DNA of 64,000 nt from Brucella pseudintermedia (GCF_042697365.1 NZ_CP137605.1), one strand, 5' to 3'; numbered from the stretch's first letter, positions 1 through 8,861 are shown. Program-made: numbers and translations. The notes: a model not told the origin generated them from the letters alone.

Positions 1-105
1 CGCTACATGGATGAAACGGCGCGTTCGCTGCACAATCCCGCATCCTATATCAGCAGTGTTCTCAATGCGCCGCGTGCTGGCATGCAAACGGAGGAGGCAC
101 AGTGA
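1..105 (+). CDS. mrpD: Na+/H+ antiporter subunit D, C-terminal end only
   Basis: Only the last 34 codons are in the window, in frame 1, ending with TGA at 103-105. The tail reads RYMDETARSLHNPASYI and onward, which resembles the hydrophilic C-terminus of MrpD/PhaD proteins of Rhizobiales. In the Mrp complex the D subunit is a large NuoN-like membrane protein of the proton path. The stop overlaps the GTG start of mrpE by 3 bases, so it belongs to the same operon. Identity rests on this short tail and on the E, F and G genes that follow. Confidence 0.75.
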   Translation, partial: RYMDETARSLHNPASYISSVLNAPRAGMQTEEAQ

Positions 106-617
106 AGAAAATCCTTCCTTACCCGCTTCTGTTCGCCTCGCTGCTTTTGTTCTGGCTGCTTTTGAATGGCTTTACACGGGCACAGCTCCTGCTCGGCGCG
201 ATCATCGCCATCGCTGCGTGCCTGATCATGACGGCCTTGCAGCCGCAGAAGAACCATATTCGCTCGATCCCGACGATGCTCTGGCTGTTTGGAGCCATGA
301 GCTATGACATATTGCACTCGAATATTGCCGTTGCGGGGATCATCCTGTCGCGCAAGCGCAAGCGGCGTCCGGGCTTCGTCGTTATCCAGCTCGATCTGGA
401 AAACCGGACCGCGCTTGCCGTTCTCGCCTGCATAATCACTGCGACGCCGGGTACGGCATGGGTGGATTATAACGCCGCCAGGCGCGAGTTGACGATTCAC
501 GTGCTTGATCTGGACGATGCGCAGGCGTGGCGGGATACGATCAAGGGAAGGTATGAGCAAAGGCTCATCAAGATATTCACAGCCGCCGACCTCATCGAGG
601 GGGAGAAATCCGCATGA
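102..617 (+). CDS. mrpE: Na+/H+ antiporter subunit E
   Basis: The product is a 171-residue membrane protein of the MnhE/MrpE/PhaE family, a small subunit of the multisubunit cation/proton antiporter used in pH and salt homeostasis. Two hydrophobic segments lie at about residues 5-22 and 25-45, followed by a basic patch (RKRKRRPG) and the family-typical TPGT stretch near residue 115. It starts with GTG at 102, overlapping the mrpD stop, after an upstream GGAGGAGG-like ribosome site (91-97). It overlaps mrpF by 4 bases. Length and order (D-E-F-G) match the group 2 Mrp/Pha arrangement of rhizobia. Confidence 0.9.
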   Translation: MKKILPYPLLFASLLLFWLLLNGFTRAQLLLGAIIAIAACLIMTALQPQKNHIRSIPTMLWLFGAMSYDILHSNIAVAGIILSRKRKRRPGFVVIQLDLENRTALAVLACIITATPGTAWVDYNAARRELTIHVLDLDDAQAWRDTIKGRYEQRLIKIFTAADLIEGEKSA

Positions 618-895
618 GCGCAGTCATCATCTTCTGGTCCCTGCTTGCCGCCCAACTGATGCTTCTCGGCGCCATGGCTTGCGCGGTCTACAGGCTTCTG
701 GTCGGGCCGCGCGCGCAGGATCGCATTCTCGCGACCGATGCGCTTTACCTCAACGCGTTGCTGCTCCTGATTACATTCGGCATACGCACGGGCAGCATCA
801 TTTATTTCGAAGCGGCGCTGATTATCGCTCTTCTGGGCTTTGTTGCTACCGTGGCGCTGTCCAAATTCCTCATGCGCGGGGAGGTGATCGAATGA
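614..895 (+). CDS. mrpF: Na+/H+ antiporter subunit F
   Basis: This is a 93-residue protein of the MrpF/PhaF family with three predicted transmembrane helices (about 4-24, 38-56 and 62-82). The short loop GPRAQDRILATD between helices one and two matches the conserved GP..DR pattern of the family. ATGA overlaps link it to mrpE upstream (614-617) and mrpG downstream (892-895), so the three genes are translationally coupled. It is a minor integral subunit of the antiporter complex. Confidence 0.92.
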   Translation: MSAVIIFWSLLAAQLMLLGAMACAVYRLLVGPRAQDRILATDALYLNALLLLITFGIRTGSIIYFEAALIIALLGFVATVALSKFLMRGEVIE

Positions 896-1245
896 TCAAT
901 GCCGGCGAAATTCCTGTCTGGGCCGCTATTGTCATTTCGTTTTTTCTGCTCGGCGGGGCATTCCTGACGCTTGTGGGATGCATCGGCCTTGTCCGCTTCA
1001 AAAGCTTTTACGAGCGTGTTCATGCTCCCACGCTCGGCTCGTCGTTCGGGGCGGGCGGCATCCTGATCGCGTCGATTATATTTTTCTCCATCTTGCAATC
1101 GAAGCCGATTCTGCATGAAGTGGTCATTACCGTCTTTGTGGTTGTCACAACGCCGGTAACGCTCATGCTGCTCAGCCGCGCCGTGATCCATCGCGACAGA
1201 ACGCAGGACAGCAAGGAGCTGCCTTCATCTTCCGACCCGCTTTAG
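892..1245 (+). CDS. mrpG: Na+/H+ antiporter subunit G
   Basis: This is a 117-residue MnhG/MrpG/PhaG family protein with three predicted membrane helices and the family-typical segment GLVRFKSFYERVHAPT between helices one and two. I take the start at ATG 892, which overlaps the mrpF stop. A longer reading of the same frame from 505 only shadows mrpE and mrpF. It is the last gene of the mrp operon. A hairpin (1274-1297) lies about 30 bases after its stop. Confidence 0.92.
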   Translation: MINAGEIPVWAAIVISFFLLGGAFLTLVGCIGLVRFKSFYERVHAPTLGSSFGAGGILIASIIFFSILQSKPILHEVVITVFVVVTTPVTLMLLSRAVIHRDRTQDSKELPSSSDPL

Positions 1246-1634
1246 TCGGTATGATGTTCGAGGGTGCGGAGAGGGCGGAAAGCCAGCGTTTTCCGCCGCA
1301 CCAAATGGGGAAAACCGCCAGCTCCGCGAGGAAATGGCGGCTGTCGCTTTCGGGCTGACCGGAGACCTGTTTTGGAGTTCGCTTCAAGACCGGCTATCCT
1401 GCCGACCGGAAACATTATCTGCCATTTGCCGAATCCCTTGCATCACTGCCAACGACCGCGGAGCGGGATGCAGCGGCCTATCGTCCCTTAGGGCATTTGG
1501 AGGAGTGTCCCGGGGCTGCGGCCAATTGTCCATTCGGACCTGTGCCGGAGGCGAGCTGATTGAAGGAACAGATCATTTGAATTATCTGGATTTCAGTAAT
1601 TTCTGAAAATTCAGAATTTACGGGAGAGAGAATT
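1246..1634. other. Intergenic region between mrpG and the cyd regulator
   Basis: This is 389 bases without a convincing gene. It begins with a stem-loop, GGCGGAAA (1274-1281) pairing with TTTCCGCC (1290-1297), which may end mrp transcription although there is no T-run after it. The right end carries the dyad described at 1591-1616. Short ORFs here (for example 1334-1606) have no ribosome site or recognisable product. I found no FNR-type TTGAT-N4-ATCAA box. Confidence 0.6.
1591..1616. promoter_or_regulatory. Overlapping dyads, candidate operator for the GbsR/MarR regulator
   Basis: TTCTGAA (1601-1607) and TTCAGAA (1610-1616) form a perfect 7-bp inverted repeat with a 2-bp spacer. The left arm also pairs with TTTCAG at 1591-1596 (TTTCAG-N6-CTGAAA, ending at 1608). 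The cluster ends 18 bases before the start of the regulator gene. The position suits autoregulation of that gene and the cyd genes behind it. Binding is inferred, not shown. Confidence 0.5.
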
Positions 1635-2219
1635 TTGGAATTGTCGCCAATCGTTCAGTCGTTCGTGCTCCACTTCGGGGAGATGGGCAGCCGTTGGGGC
1701 ATCAACCGCACCGTAGGGCAGATATATGCGCTTCTTTATATATCGCCTGAGCCTCTTTGCGCCGACCAGATCGTCGATGCTCTCGGCGTGTCGCGGTCGA
1801 ACGTTTCCATGGGTATCCGCGAACTGCAAGGCTGGAACCTGGTGTTGCTCAAGCACATCCCGGGTGATCGCCGTGATTTCTTCACGACGCCTGACGACGT
1901 GTGGCAGATCCTGCGCACGCTCGCCGAGGAGCGCAAGAAGCGCGAAATCGATCCTACGCTCACCGTTCTGCGCGAGATCCTGATGGAACAGCCGCAGGGT
2001 GACAGCGATCTTTATGCGCAGGATCGCATGAAGGACATGTACGGCCTGATCGAAAGACTGACCAACTGGTACGACGACGTCAAGCGGCTGGATACAGACC
2101 GTTTGACCAGTCTTCTGGCGCTTGGCGCCAAGGTGACCCGCTTCCTTGAAACCACGGACAGGATCGTGGCGCTCGGGCGCGGACGAACATCGGCCAAAAA
2201 GGAGCCTAAGCGAGAGTGA
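1635..2219 (+). CDS. GbsR/MarR-family transcriptional regulator
   Basis: This is a 194-residue winged-helix protein. The N-terminal part (IVQSFVLHFGEMGSRWGINR, about 4-23) and the following DNA-binding region (about 40-85, with VSRSNVSMGIRELQ as recognition helix) match the GbsR-type MarR proteins. The C-terminal half is helical and charged, likely for dimerisation. The start is TTG at 1635 with GGGAGAGAG just upstream. It overlaps cydD (GTG at 2216) by 4 bases, so it is cotranscribed with the bd-oxidase genes and is their most likely regulator. The inducing signal is not visible. Confidence 0.85.
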   Translation: MELSPIVQSFVLHFGEMGSRWGINRTVGQIYALLYISPEPLCADQIVDALGVSRSNVSMGIRELQGWNLVLLKHIPGDRRDFFTTPDDVWQILRTLAEERKKREIDPTLTVLREILMEQPQGDSDLYAQDRMKDMYGLIERLTNWYDDVKRLDTDRLTSLLALGAKVTRFLETTDRIVALGRGRTSAKKEPKRE

Positions 2220-3964
2220 CATCCGTTGTCCCCCGAACGGAAACATTGACGGCAGAAGTCGGCGAAGCGGCAGGCAAAGAGCAAGGCTCGCGCCGCCTGC
2301 AGCGTCGTTCTGTTCCGTCCTTGCTGAAGCGGGGGGCATATCTTCAGGCGCTGGCCGCAATTTTGTGGCTGCCGCAAGCGGGATTTCTGGCCTATGCCAT
2401 CGGACGATTGGCCGACACCGGCTTCAATATTTCCATCTATTATAGTGCAGCAGGCATTTTCATACTCGGTTGCCTGCGCAGCATTCTCGACAGCGCGGGT
2501 GCGGCGAAGGCATTCGATGCCGCGAGGCTGGAGCTTTCCCGGCTGCGGACCAATGCCGTTTCTGCGCTTGCGGAGCGTTCGCCGCTCGATGTGACGCGCC
2601 CGTCGTCGGGCGAGGTGGCAAGTATTCTCGCCGAACAGGCGGAGATGGTCGTTCCCTATCTTTCGCGTTTCGTCCCGGTGCGCATTCGCGTCATGCTGGT
2701 TCCATTGGCTATACTTGCGGTCGTGCTCTGGTATTCCTGGGCCGCGGCGCTTGTCCTGATGGTCGCCGCGCCGCTGATACCGATCTTCATGGCGCTGATC
2801 GGCTGGCGCGCTAAAGCCGCGAGCGAAAAGCAACTCGTCGCCCTTGGCGGCATGAACGGTTTTCTGCTCGACCGACTGCGCGGCCTTGCAACGATCCGCA
2901 CGTTCCATGCAGTGGATGCGACCGCAAACCGATTGCGCGAGAACGCCGAAACCTTGCGTTCAAAAACGATGGCCGTCCTGCGCATTGCTTTTCTGTCGTC
3001 CGCAGTGCTCGAACTTTTCGCTGCAATCGGTGTCGCCATGGTTGCGGTCTATATCGGCTTTCATTTACTGGGCCAGCTCAACTTCGGAGCGTGGGGGCAC
3101 AAGCTGACCCTGGCGGAAGGTCTTTTCGTCCTGCTTCTGTCACCTGCATTCTTCGAGCCCTTGCGCGATCTGTCAGCCGTCTGGCACGACCGTGCGGCAG
3201 GCGAAGCATCCATCGACGCGCTGGAAAAGCTTGCCGAGCACCCCATGTCAGTTGTCGGAAAGGGTGCAAATCAGGCAGCTACACGGGAGACTCCCACGGT
3301 TGCCCTGCACAATATCGGCTTTGGTTACGGAGCTGGAGCCACGGTACTCGACCGGTTCAGTCTTCATATCGAGGCGGGGGAACACGTAGCGCTGCTCGCG
3401 CCAAGCGGCTATGGAAAATCGACCGTTCTGGCGCTCATTGCCGGGCTGACGGCTCCACAGGCTGGCAGGGTCGAGATCGGCGGTATCGTGCTGACAGAAG
3501 AAACGGCGAGCGCGCTCCGCGCAAGGATGAGCTGGATCGGACAGAAACCGCATATCTTTGCCGGTTCCGCCCGCCAGAATATCACACTAGGTCGACCAGC
3601 CGACCTTGCAACAACCAAAACCATCATCGACGATATGGCACTCGGCCATGTTCTGGGCGTCACGGGCAACGGCCTTGTCGGCGAGAACGGAGCCGGAATT
3701 TCCGGCGGCGAAGCCCTGCGGCTGGCGCTTTCCCGTGCGGCTGTCGATCCCGGCGCAGATATTATTCTGGCCGATGAACCCACCGCGCATCTCGATCAGG
3801 AAACGGCAGCGCTCATTGCCGACAGCCTTCTGAAACTTGCCAAGAGCAAGACGCTGATCGTCGCAACGCACGACGAAACCTTTGCGTGCAGGATGGATCG
3901 CATCGTTCGTCTGGATGGCGGCGCGAGCAATGGTCCGCTCTGGCAGAGGAGGGCTGCCGAATGA
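2216..3964 (+). CDS. cydD: Cysteine/glutathione exporter subunit CydD
   Basis: This 582-residue ABC exporter half has an N-terminal membrane domain (about 40-330) and a C-terminal ATPase. With CydC it exports cysteine/glutathione to the periplasm and is needed for assembly of cytochrome bd. Visible motifs are Walker A APSGYGKST (alanine in place of the first glycine), signature ISGGEALRLALSRA (diverged from LSGGQ) and Walker B ADIILADEPT. The GTG start at 2216 overlaps the regulator stop, and the stop overlaps cydC. The degenerate signature fits the asymmetric ATP sites of CydDC. Confidence 0.93.
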   Translation: MTSVVPRTETLTAEVGEAAGKEQGSRRLQRRSVPSLLKRGAYLQALAAILWLPQAGFLAYAIGRLADTGFNISIYYSAAGIFILGCLRSILDSAGAAKAFDAARLELSRLRTNAVSALAERSPLDVTRPSSGEVASILAEQAEMVVPYLSRFVPVRIRVMLVPLAILAVVLWYSWAAALVLMVAAPLIPIFMALIGWRAKAASEKQLVALGGMNGFLLDRLRGLATIRTFHAVDATANRLRENAETLRSKTMAVLRIAFLSSAVLELFAAIGVAMVAVYIGFHLLGQLNFGAWGHKLTLAEGLFVLLLSPAFFEPLRDLSAVWHDRAAGEASIDALEKLAEHPMSVVGKGANQAATRETPTVALHNIGFGYGAGATVLDRFSLHIEAGEHVALLAPSGYGKSTVLALIAGLTAPQAGRVEIGGIVLTEETASALRARMSWIGQKPHIFAGSARQNITLGRPADLATTKTIIDDMALGHVLGVTGNGLVGENGAGISGGEALRLALSRAAVDPGADIILADEPTAHLDQETAALIADSLLKLAKSKTLIVATHDETFACRMDRIVRLDGGASNGPLWQRRAAE

Positions 3965-5643
3965 ATGGCTTCCAGTCATTGCAGCCAATCCTGCGGCTCT
4001 TTTTTCGCACCAAGGGAACGGCTCTCCTCGCCGGTATCGCAACGGCAACAGTAACCGTCCTCGCCGGTATTGCACTTCTTGGCCTGTCGGGCTGGTTCAT
4101 CACCGCAACGGCGATTGCGGGCCTGAGCAGCGCCACGGCAGTCGTGTTCGATGTTTTCGCACCCGCCGCCGGTATCCGTTTGCTTGCGATCCTGCGCACC
4201 GGTTCGCGCTATCTCGAACGGCTCGTCACCCATGATGCAACGCTCGCGATCCTCGCGGCATTGCGCGAAAAGCTGTTTCGCAGCTGGGCGCGCCCAAGTG
4301 CTGCGAATGCACTTTTGAAACGTCCGGCGCATCTTCTCTTCCGTTTGACCGCAGACATCGATGCGCTGGATTCGCTTTATCTGCGTGTGGTAGTGCCCAT
4401 CGGGGCCGCGCTCGCCACCGCACTTGTTGCCGGTATCGCGCTCGGCCTGATGAGCCCGACCTTCGGGTTGCTGGTAGCGATTATCCTGCTCGCGGCGGGC
4501 CTTTGCATTCCGCTTGCTGCCGGCCGCATTTCCGAAAAATCCATGCGCCGGCGTGCCAAAGGCACGGAAGCACTGCGCGCCCGCACAGTCGATCTTGTGG
4601 CTGGTCAAACCGATCTTCTGATGGCGGGACGGCTCGAAGATCAAAAGCTGGCATTGGCCCGTGCCGATGGCTATGTCGCCGCGTCGGATCGCAAGCTGAA
4701 CCGCATAGAGATTGTTGCCGGGGCCGGTTTCGGCATTGTTCACGCAGTCCTGCTTGCGGGTGGCCTTGTGGCGGTTGGATTGCTGATGCAGGCGCAGACC
4801 ATCGGCGCGCCTGTGGCCGCGCTTGCAATGCTTGTCATTCTCGGTGCGATGGAACCCTTCTCGGCATTGCGGCGCGGCGCGATGGAACTTGGTCGCACGG
4901 TCCTTGCTGCAAAGCGTGTCGCGCCTCAACTGGCGGATGACGTCCAATCCGCACTGGTCCAAGGGCCGGTGAGCGGCGTGGCAGCTGAGCTGAAAAACCT
5001 GTTCGTTCGCCATGAAGGTACTGACCGTGATGCCCTGAAAAATATCACGCTCGATATTGTCGCCGGGGAGCGTGTTGCCATCGTCGGCACAAGCGGTGCA
5101 GGCAAATCGACCCTGTTCGCTCTGCTCGCCGGAGAGATTCCGGCAAGACAGGGCAGCATCGCGGTGTTGCCCACGCGCCTTCTCACCCAGCGGACCGAGC
5201 TTTTTCAGGACAGTCTTCGCGACAATCTGCGGCTGGCGCGCGCCGATGCAAGCGATCAGGAACTGTTGGATGCGCTGGACGCCGCCGGCCTCGGGACATT
5301 TATCCGGCAACTGCCTGCCGGTTTGGACGCAATGCTGGGCGAGGGCGGTCTGGGGCTGTCAGGTGGACAGGCGCGTCGTCTGGCCCTTGCGCGGCTGTTT
5401 CTGACCGATGCGCCGCTCTGGTTGCTGGATGAGCCGACCGAAGGTCTCGACAGCGCGACCGCCGGTGATGTTCTTAAGCGTCTCAAGGCGCGGGCCGGTT
5501 CACGCACGCTGCTGATCGCCACGCATATCCGCCGCGAAGCGCTAATTTGTGAACGGATCATTGTTTTAAATCAAGGCGCTCTAATTGAGTCCGTAGGTAA
5601 AGGGACAGCGCGCTTTGACGAAATCCTCGAAACCATGAGGTAA
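3961..5643 (+). CDS. cydC: Cysteine/glutathione exporter subunit CydC
   Basis: This 560-residue ABC exporter half is the partner of CydD. The start is ATG 3961, overlapping the cydD stop; in-frame upstream codons lie inside cydD. Membrane helices cover about residues 15-310. The ATPase carries Walker A GTSGAGKST, signature LSGGQARRLALAR and Walker B WLLDEPTEGLD, all canonical. The gap of 175 bases to cydA holds no T-rich terminator, so cydA may be read from this operon or from an internal promoter. Confidence 0.93.
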   Translation: MNGFQSLQPILRLFFRTKGTALLAGIATATVTVLAGIALLGLSGWFITATAIAGLSSATAVVFDVFAPAAGIRLLAILRTGSRYLERLVTHDATLAILAALREKLFRSWARPSAANALLKRPAHLLFRLTADIDALDSLYLRVVVPIGAALATALVAGIALGLMSPTFGLLVAIILLAAGLCIPLAAGRISEKSMRRRAKGTEALRARTVDLVAGQTDLLMAGRLEDQKLALARADGYVAASDRKLNRIEIVAGAGFGIVHAVLLAGGLVAVGLLMQAQTIGAPVAALAMLVILGAMEPFSALRRGAMELGRTVLAAKRVAPQLADDVQSALVQGPVSGVAAELKNLFVRHEGTDRDALKNITLDIVAGERVAIVGTSGAGKSTLFALLAGEIPARQGSIAVLPTRLLTQRTELFQDSLRDNLRLARADASDQELLDALDAAGLGTFIRQLPAGLDAMLGEGGLGLSGGQARRLALARLFLTDAPLWLLDEPTEGLDSATAGDVLKRLKARAGSRTLLIATHIRREALICERIIVLNQGALIESVGKGTARFDEILETMR

Positions 5644-5818
5644 GCGATAACAGCACCGACACGCGCCAGGGCGCGGTGTGGGGGCGTCTAACCGGAACTT
5701 GGACCGGTAGTTGGAATTGAAGCGGGAAAGTCTTCAGAAACTGCCCGCTTTCAAAACGGGGGCGGCGCCGGAAGCGCAGCTCATAACACCAGGAGGGCCG
5801 GATACCCGGCTTAAAGAG

Positions 5819-7396
5819 ATGGAACTCGATATTGTCTCCCTGTCGCGATTGCAATTCGCAATCACGGCACTTTATCACTTCCTCTTCGTACCTCTGACCT
5901 TGGGTCTTTCCGTGCTGCTTGCCATCATGGAAACCGTTTACGTTATGACGGGGCGACTCATCTGGCGGCAGATGACGAAATTTTGGGGTACGCTGTTCGG
6001 CATCAACTTTGTCATGGGCGTCGCGACGGGCATCGTGATGGAATTCCAGTTCGGCATGAACTGGAGCTATTACAGCCACTATGTCGGCGATATCTTTGGT
6101 GCGCCGCTTGCCATTGAAGGTCTCATGGCATTCTTCCTCGAAGCGACCTTCGTGGGCCTGTTCTTCTTCGGCTGGGATCGCCTGTCGAAAATCGGACATC
6201 TCATGGCAACCTACGCTGTCGCGGCAGGTTCCAACTTCTCGGCACTGTGGATTCTCATCGCCAATGGCTGGATGCAGAATCCGGTCGGATCGGCGTTCAA
6301 TCCTGAAACCATGCGCATGGAAATCACCGATTTCTTTGCCGTGCTGATGAACCCGGTCGCGCAGGCCAAGTTCGTGCACACCGTTTCAGCCGGTTATGTC
6401 ACTGCAGCCATTTTCGTTCTCGGTGTTTCCGCCTGGTATCTGCTCAAGGGACGTTCGGTAGAACTGGCCAAACGTTCCATGACCATCGCGGCATCCTTCG
6501 GTCTGGCTGCTTCGCTTTCGGTTGTCGTTCTCGGCGATGAAAGCGGCTATCTGGCCAATGAACACCAGAAGATGAAGATCGCGGCCATCGAAGCCATGTG
6601 GGAGACGGAACCGGCCCCGGCCTCGTTCACTGTTTTCGGCTTCCCCAGCCAGGAGGCGCGCGAAACCCACTTCGCAGTGCATATTCCATGGGTCATGGGC
6701 CTGATCGGCACCCGCTCCCTCACGACGCCGATCCAAGGTATCAACGAACTGGTCCAGAACGCGGAAAACCATATCAGGAACGGTATCGTCGCCTATGACG
6801 CCTTGCAGAAAATCCGCGCGGCTGGCGACACGAACGCCGTTCCCCAGGACGTGAAGGACGTTTTTGCCGACAACAGCCAGTGGATGGGCTATGCGCTCCT
6901 GCTGAAGCGTTATGTCGATGATCCGCGTCAGGCAACCGATGAGCAGATCACGCAGGCAGCCAACGACACGGTTCCCGGTGTCCTGCCGCTCTTCTGGTCC
7001 TTCCGCATCATGGTCGGCATTGGCTTCTTCCTGATCCTGCTGACCGGCACATTCTTCGTGCTGTCCGCGCGCCGCAAGCTCGACCGTTATCCGGTCCTGC
7101 TGCGGGTTGCCGTCTTTTCGATACCGCTGCCGTGGATTGCTGCCGAAATGGGCTGGATCGTGGCCGAATACGGCCGTCAGCCTTGGGTCATCGAAGGCAT
7201 ATTGCCCACGGCAGTTGGCGTCTCCAATCTCGGTGCGTCCACAGTGCTGCTGACCATACTTGGTTTTGTGGCGATCTATACGGTTCTCTTCATCATCGAG
7301 ATGGGCCTGATGATCCGCGCCATCAAGGCCGGACCTGAGCCCGACAGCAAGCCGGAAGCAATTCTCGCCCCGGCCAGCATCGCACCTGCGGAGTAA
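5819..7396 (+). CDS. cydA: Cytochrome bd quinol oxidase subunit I
   Basis: This 525-residue integral membrane subunit oxidises quinol and carries hemes b558, b595 and d. Ligand candidates align with the E. coli enzyme: His20 (LYHFLFVPLTLGL), His187 (KFVHTVSAGY) and Met398 (FRIMVGIGF). The GRQPW motif is at 452-456. The quinol loop between about 240 and 390 is long and similar to E. coli (GDESGY, IRNG, LLLKRY), so this is a long-Q-loop CydA. I chose ATG 5819, giving the canonical MELDIVSLSRLQF; a TTG 36 codons upstream would add an unconserved extension. Confidence 0.95.
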   Translation: MELDIVSLSRLQFAITALYHFLFVPLTLGLSVLLAIMETVYVMTGRLIWRQMTKFWGTLFGINFVMGVATGIVMEFQFGMNWSYYSHYVGDIFGAPLAIEGLMAFFLEATFVGLFFFGWDRLSKIGHLMATYAVAAGSNFSALWILIANGWMQNPVGSAFNPETMRMEITDFFAVLMNPVAQAKFVHTVSAGYVTAAIFVLGVSAWYLLKGRSVELAKRSMTIAASFGLAASLSVVVLGDESGYLANEHQKMKIAAIEAMWETEPAPASFTVFGFPSQEARETHFAVHIPWVMGLIGTRSLTTPIQGINELVQNAENHIRNGIVAYDALQKIRAAGDTNAVPQDVKDVFADNSQWMGYALLLKRYVDDPRQATDEQITQAANDTVPGVLPLFWSFRIMVGIGFFLILLTGTFFVLSARRKLDRYPVLLRVAVFSIPLPWIAAEMGWIVAEYGRQPWVIEGILPTAVGVSNLGASTVLLTILGFVAIYTVLFIIEMGLMIRAIKAGPEPDSKPEAILAPASIAPAE

Positions 7397-7401
7397 GGAT
7401 C

Positions 7402-8556
7402 ATGATACTCAGCGATTTGTTGGACTATGAAACCCTGCGCATCATCTGGTGGGTACTGCTCGGCGTATTGTTGATCGCCTTTGCCGCCATGGACGGGTTC
7501 GATCTGGGCGTGGACATCCTCATGCCGGTCGTCGGCAAGACCGATGTCGAGCGGCGGATCATCATCAACACGATTGGTCCGGTCTGGGAAGGCAATCAGG
7601 TCTGGTTGATTCTGGGCGGCGGTGCCATTTTTGCTGCGTGGCCGCCTTTATATGCGGTGTCGTTCTCGGGCTTTTATCTGGCGATGTTTGCCATCCTGTT
7701 CGCGCTCATCCTGCGTCCGGTCGGCTTCAAATATCGCTCCAAGCGCGATAGCGAAGCCTGGCGAGCGGGCTGGGACTGGGCATTGTTCATCGGCGGCTTC
7801 GTTCCCGCACTCATCTTCGGCGTTGCGGTGGGCAACGTCCTCCAGGGTATTCCGTTCCGTCTGGCTGACGATCTCCAGATATTCTATGAAGGTTCGTTCT
7901 TCGGTCTGCTCAATCCGTTCGCGCTGCTTTGCGGCGTGCTTTCAGTGACGATGCTCTCCATGCATGGCGCCTCGTGGCTGGTGCTGAAGACGACCGGCGA
8001 TGTTCAGGCGCGCGCGCGGTTCTACGGCAGCGTCGCGTCGGTTCTGACCGTTGTGCTCTATATACTGGCAGGGGTGATCAGCTGGCTCTGGATTTCGGGC
8101 TACCGGATCACAAGCGCCATCGTCATGGATGGCCCGTCCAATCCGCTGCGCAAGACAGTGGAACTGGACCACGGCGCATGGTTCGCCAATTATGCGAACT
8201 ATCCAATCCTGCTGATCGCTCCGGCGCTCGGCATCCTTGGAGCGCTCGCGGTCTTTGTGACATTGCGCAGCCGCGGGGAAATTGCGCCGCTGCTGTTCGG
8301 AAAGCTGTCGATCTTCGGCATCATTTCTTCCGTCGGCGTGTCCATGTTCCCGTTCATCTTGCCATCATCTATCGATCCGCGCGCCAGCCTCACGGTGTGG
8401 GACTCCTCCTCCAGTCATATGACGCTGTTCATCATGCTGGTGGTAACGGTCATCTTCCTGCCGGTGATCGTTGTCTACACGTCCTGGGTCTACAAGGTTT
8501 TGTGGGGCAAGGTCGAAAAGGACATGATCGAAGACGACAGCAACCACGCCTATTAG
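7402..8556 (+). CDS. cydB: Cytochrome bd quinol oxidase subunit II
   Basis: This 384-residue subunit pairs with CydA in the high-affinity bd oxidase of the inner membrane. The N-terminal segment DYETLRIIWWVLLG and the conserved AAMDGFDLGVDILMP are typical, followed by about eight hydrophobic helices. It lies 5 bases after cydA. Its stop codon TAG (8554-8556) is the first arm of a hairpin that begins the repeat element at 8554-8640. Confidence 0.95.
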   Translation: MILSDLLDYETLRIIWWVLLGVLLIAFAAMDGFDLGVDILMPVVGKTDVERRIIINTIGPVWEGNQVWLILGGGAIFAAWPPLYAVSFSGFYLAMFAILFALILRPVGFKYRSKRDSEAWRAGWDWALFIGGFVPALIFGVAVGNVLQGIPFRLADDLQIFYEGSFFGLLNPFALLCGVLSVTMLSMHGASWLVLKTTGDVQARARFYGSVASVLTVVLYILAGVISWLWISGYRITSAIVMDGPSNPLRKTVELDHGAWFANYANYPILLIAPALGILGALAVFVTLRSRGEIAPLLFGKLSIFGIISSVGVSMFPFILPSSIDPRASLTVWDSSSSHMTLFIMLVVTVIFLPVIVVYTSWVYKVLWGKVEKDMIEDDSNHAY

Positions 8557-8640
8557 AGCGGCTGCAGAAGCCGTTCTATCCATTGGTTTTAACGCATTAG
8601 CCGACACAAAACCGCTTCACGCTTGTGCCGGAAATGCTCC
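8554..8640. repeat. Rhizobiales-type palindromic intergenic element between cydB and cydX
   Basis: Two stem-loops follow each other. TAGAGCGGCT (8554-8563) pairs with AGCCGTTCTA (8569-8578). GCATTAGCCGACACAA (8594-8609) pairs imperfectly with TTGTGCCGGAAATGC (8623-8637). The layout, AGAGCGG-arm then TTTTAACGCA and CGCTTCACGC, matches a dispersed element I know from many Brucella/Ochrobactrum/Mesorhizobium intergenic regions. A diverged relative lies at 12331-12371. It sits inside the cyd operon and may lower or stabilise the cydX end of the message. Confidence 0.65.
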
Positions 8641-8658
8641 GATCAGAAAGGAAGCAAG

Positions 8659-8814
8659 ATGTGGTATTTTTCCTGGCTATTGGGACTTCCGCTTGCAGCC
8701 GCTTTCGCCGTCCTCAACGCCATGTGGTATGAGCTGATGGACGACCGGGCGCGCAAGCGTCTGACAGCCGACCCGACGGTGGAACTGGCTCGCGAAGGCA
8801 AGAAACATCATTGA
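8659..8814 (+). CDS. cydX: Cytochrome bd small subunit CydX
   Basis: This 51-residue protein has one transmembrane helix (about 3-25) and begins MWYFSWLLGLPLAAAFAVLN, the typical CydX/YbgT pattern with an early tryptophan and a conserved NAMW..E after the helix. It stabilises the bd oxidase hemes in CydAB. The start at ATG 8659 follows AAGGAAG (8647-8655); an upstream in-frame ATG falls in the repeat element. It is the last gene of the cyd locus and is followed by a strong terminator. Confidence 0.92.
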   Translation: MWYFSWLLGLPLAAAFAVLNAMWYELMDDRARKRLTADPTVELAREGKKHH

Positions 8815-8825
8815 CGCGAATAAGG

Positions 8826-8849
8826 AACGGCCCGGAAACGGGCCGTTTT
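8826..8849. terminator. Rho-independent terminator after cydX
   Basis: AACGGCCCG (8826-8834), loop GAAA, CGGGCCGTT (8839-8847), then TTTT. The perfect 9-bp GC-rich stem with tetraloop lies 11 bases after cydX and 12 bases before the end of the converging GntR gene, so it may serve both strands. Confidence 0.85.
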
Positions 8850-8861
8850 CGCCGTTACGAC

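Noticed and set aside
1334..1606. 90-codon ORF between mrpG and the cyd regulator
   Set aside because: No ribosome site, no recognisable product, and it ends within the operator dyad.
5644..5818. Separate regulator or small gene between cydC and cydA
   Set aside because: Only 175 bases with no ORF having a ribosome site; the in-frame extension of cydA is not conserved-looking.
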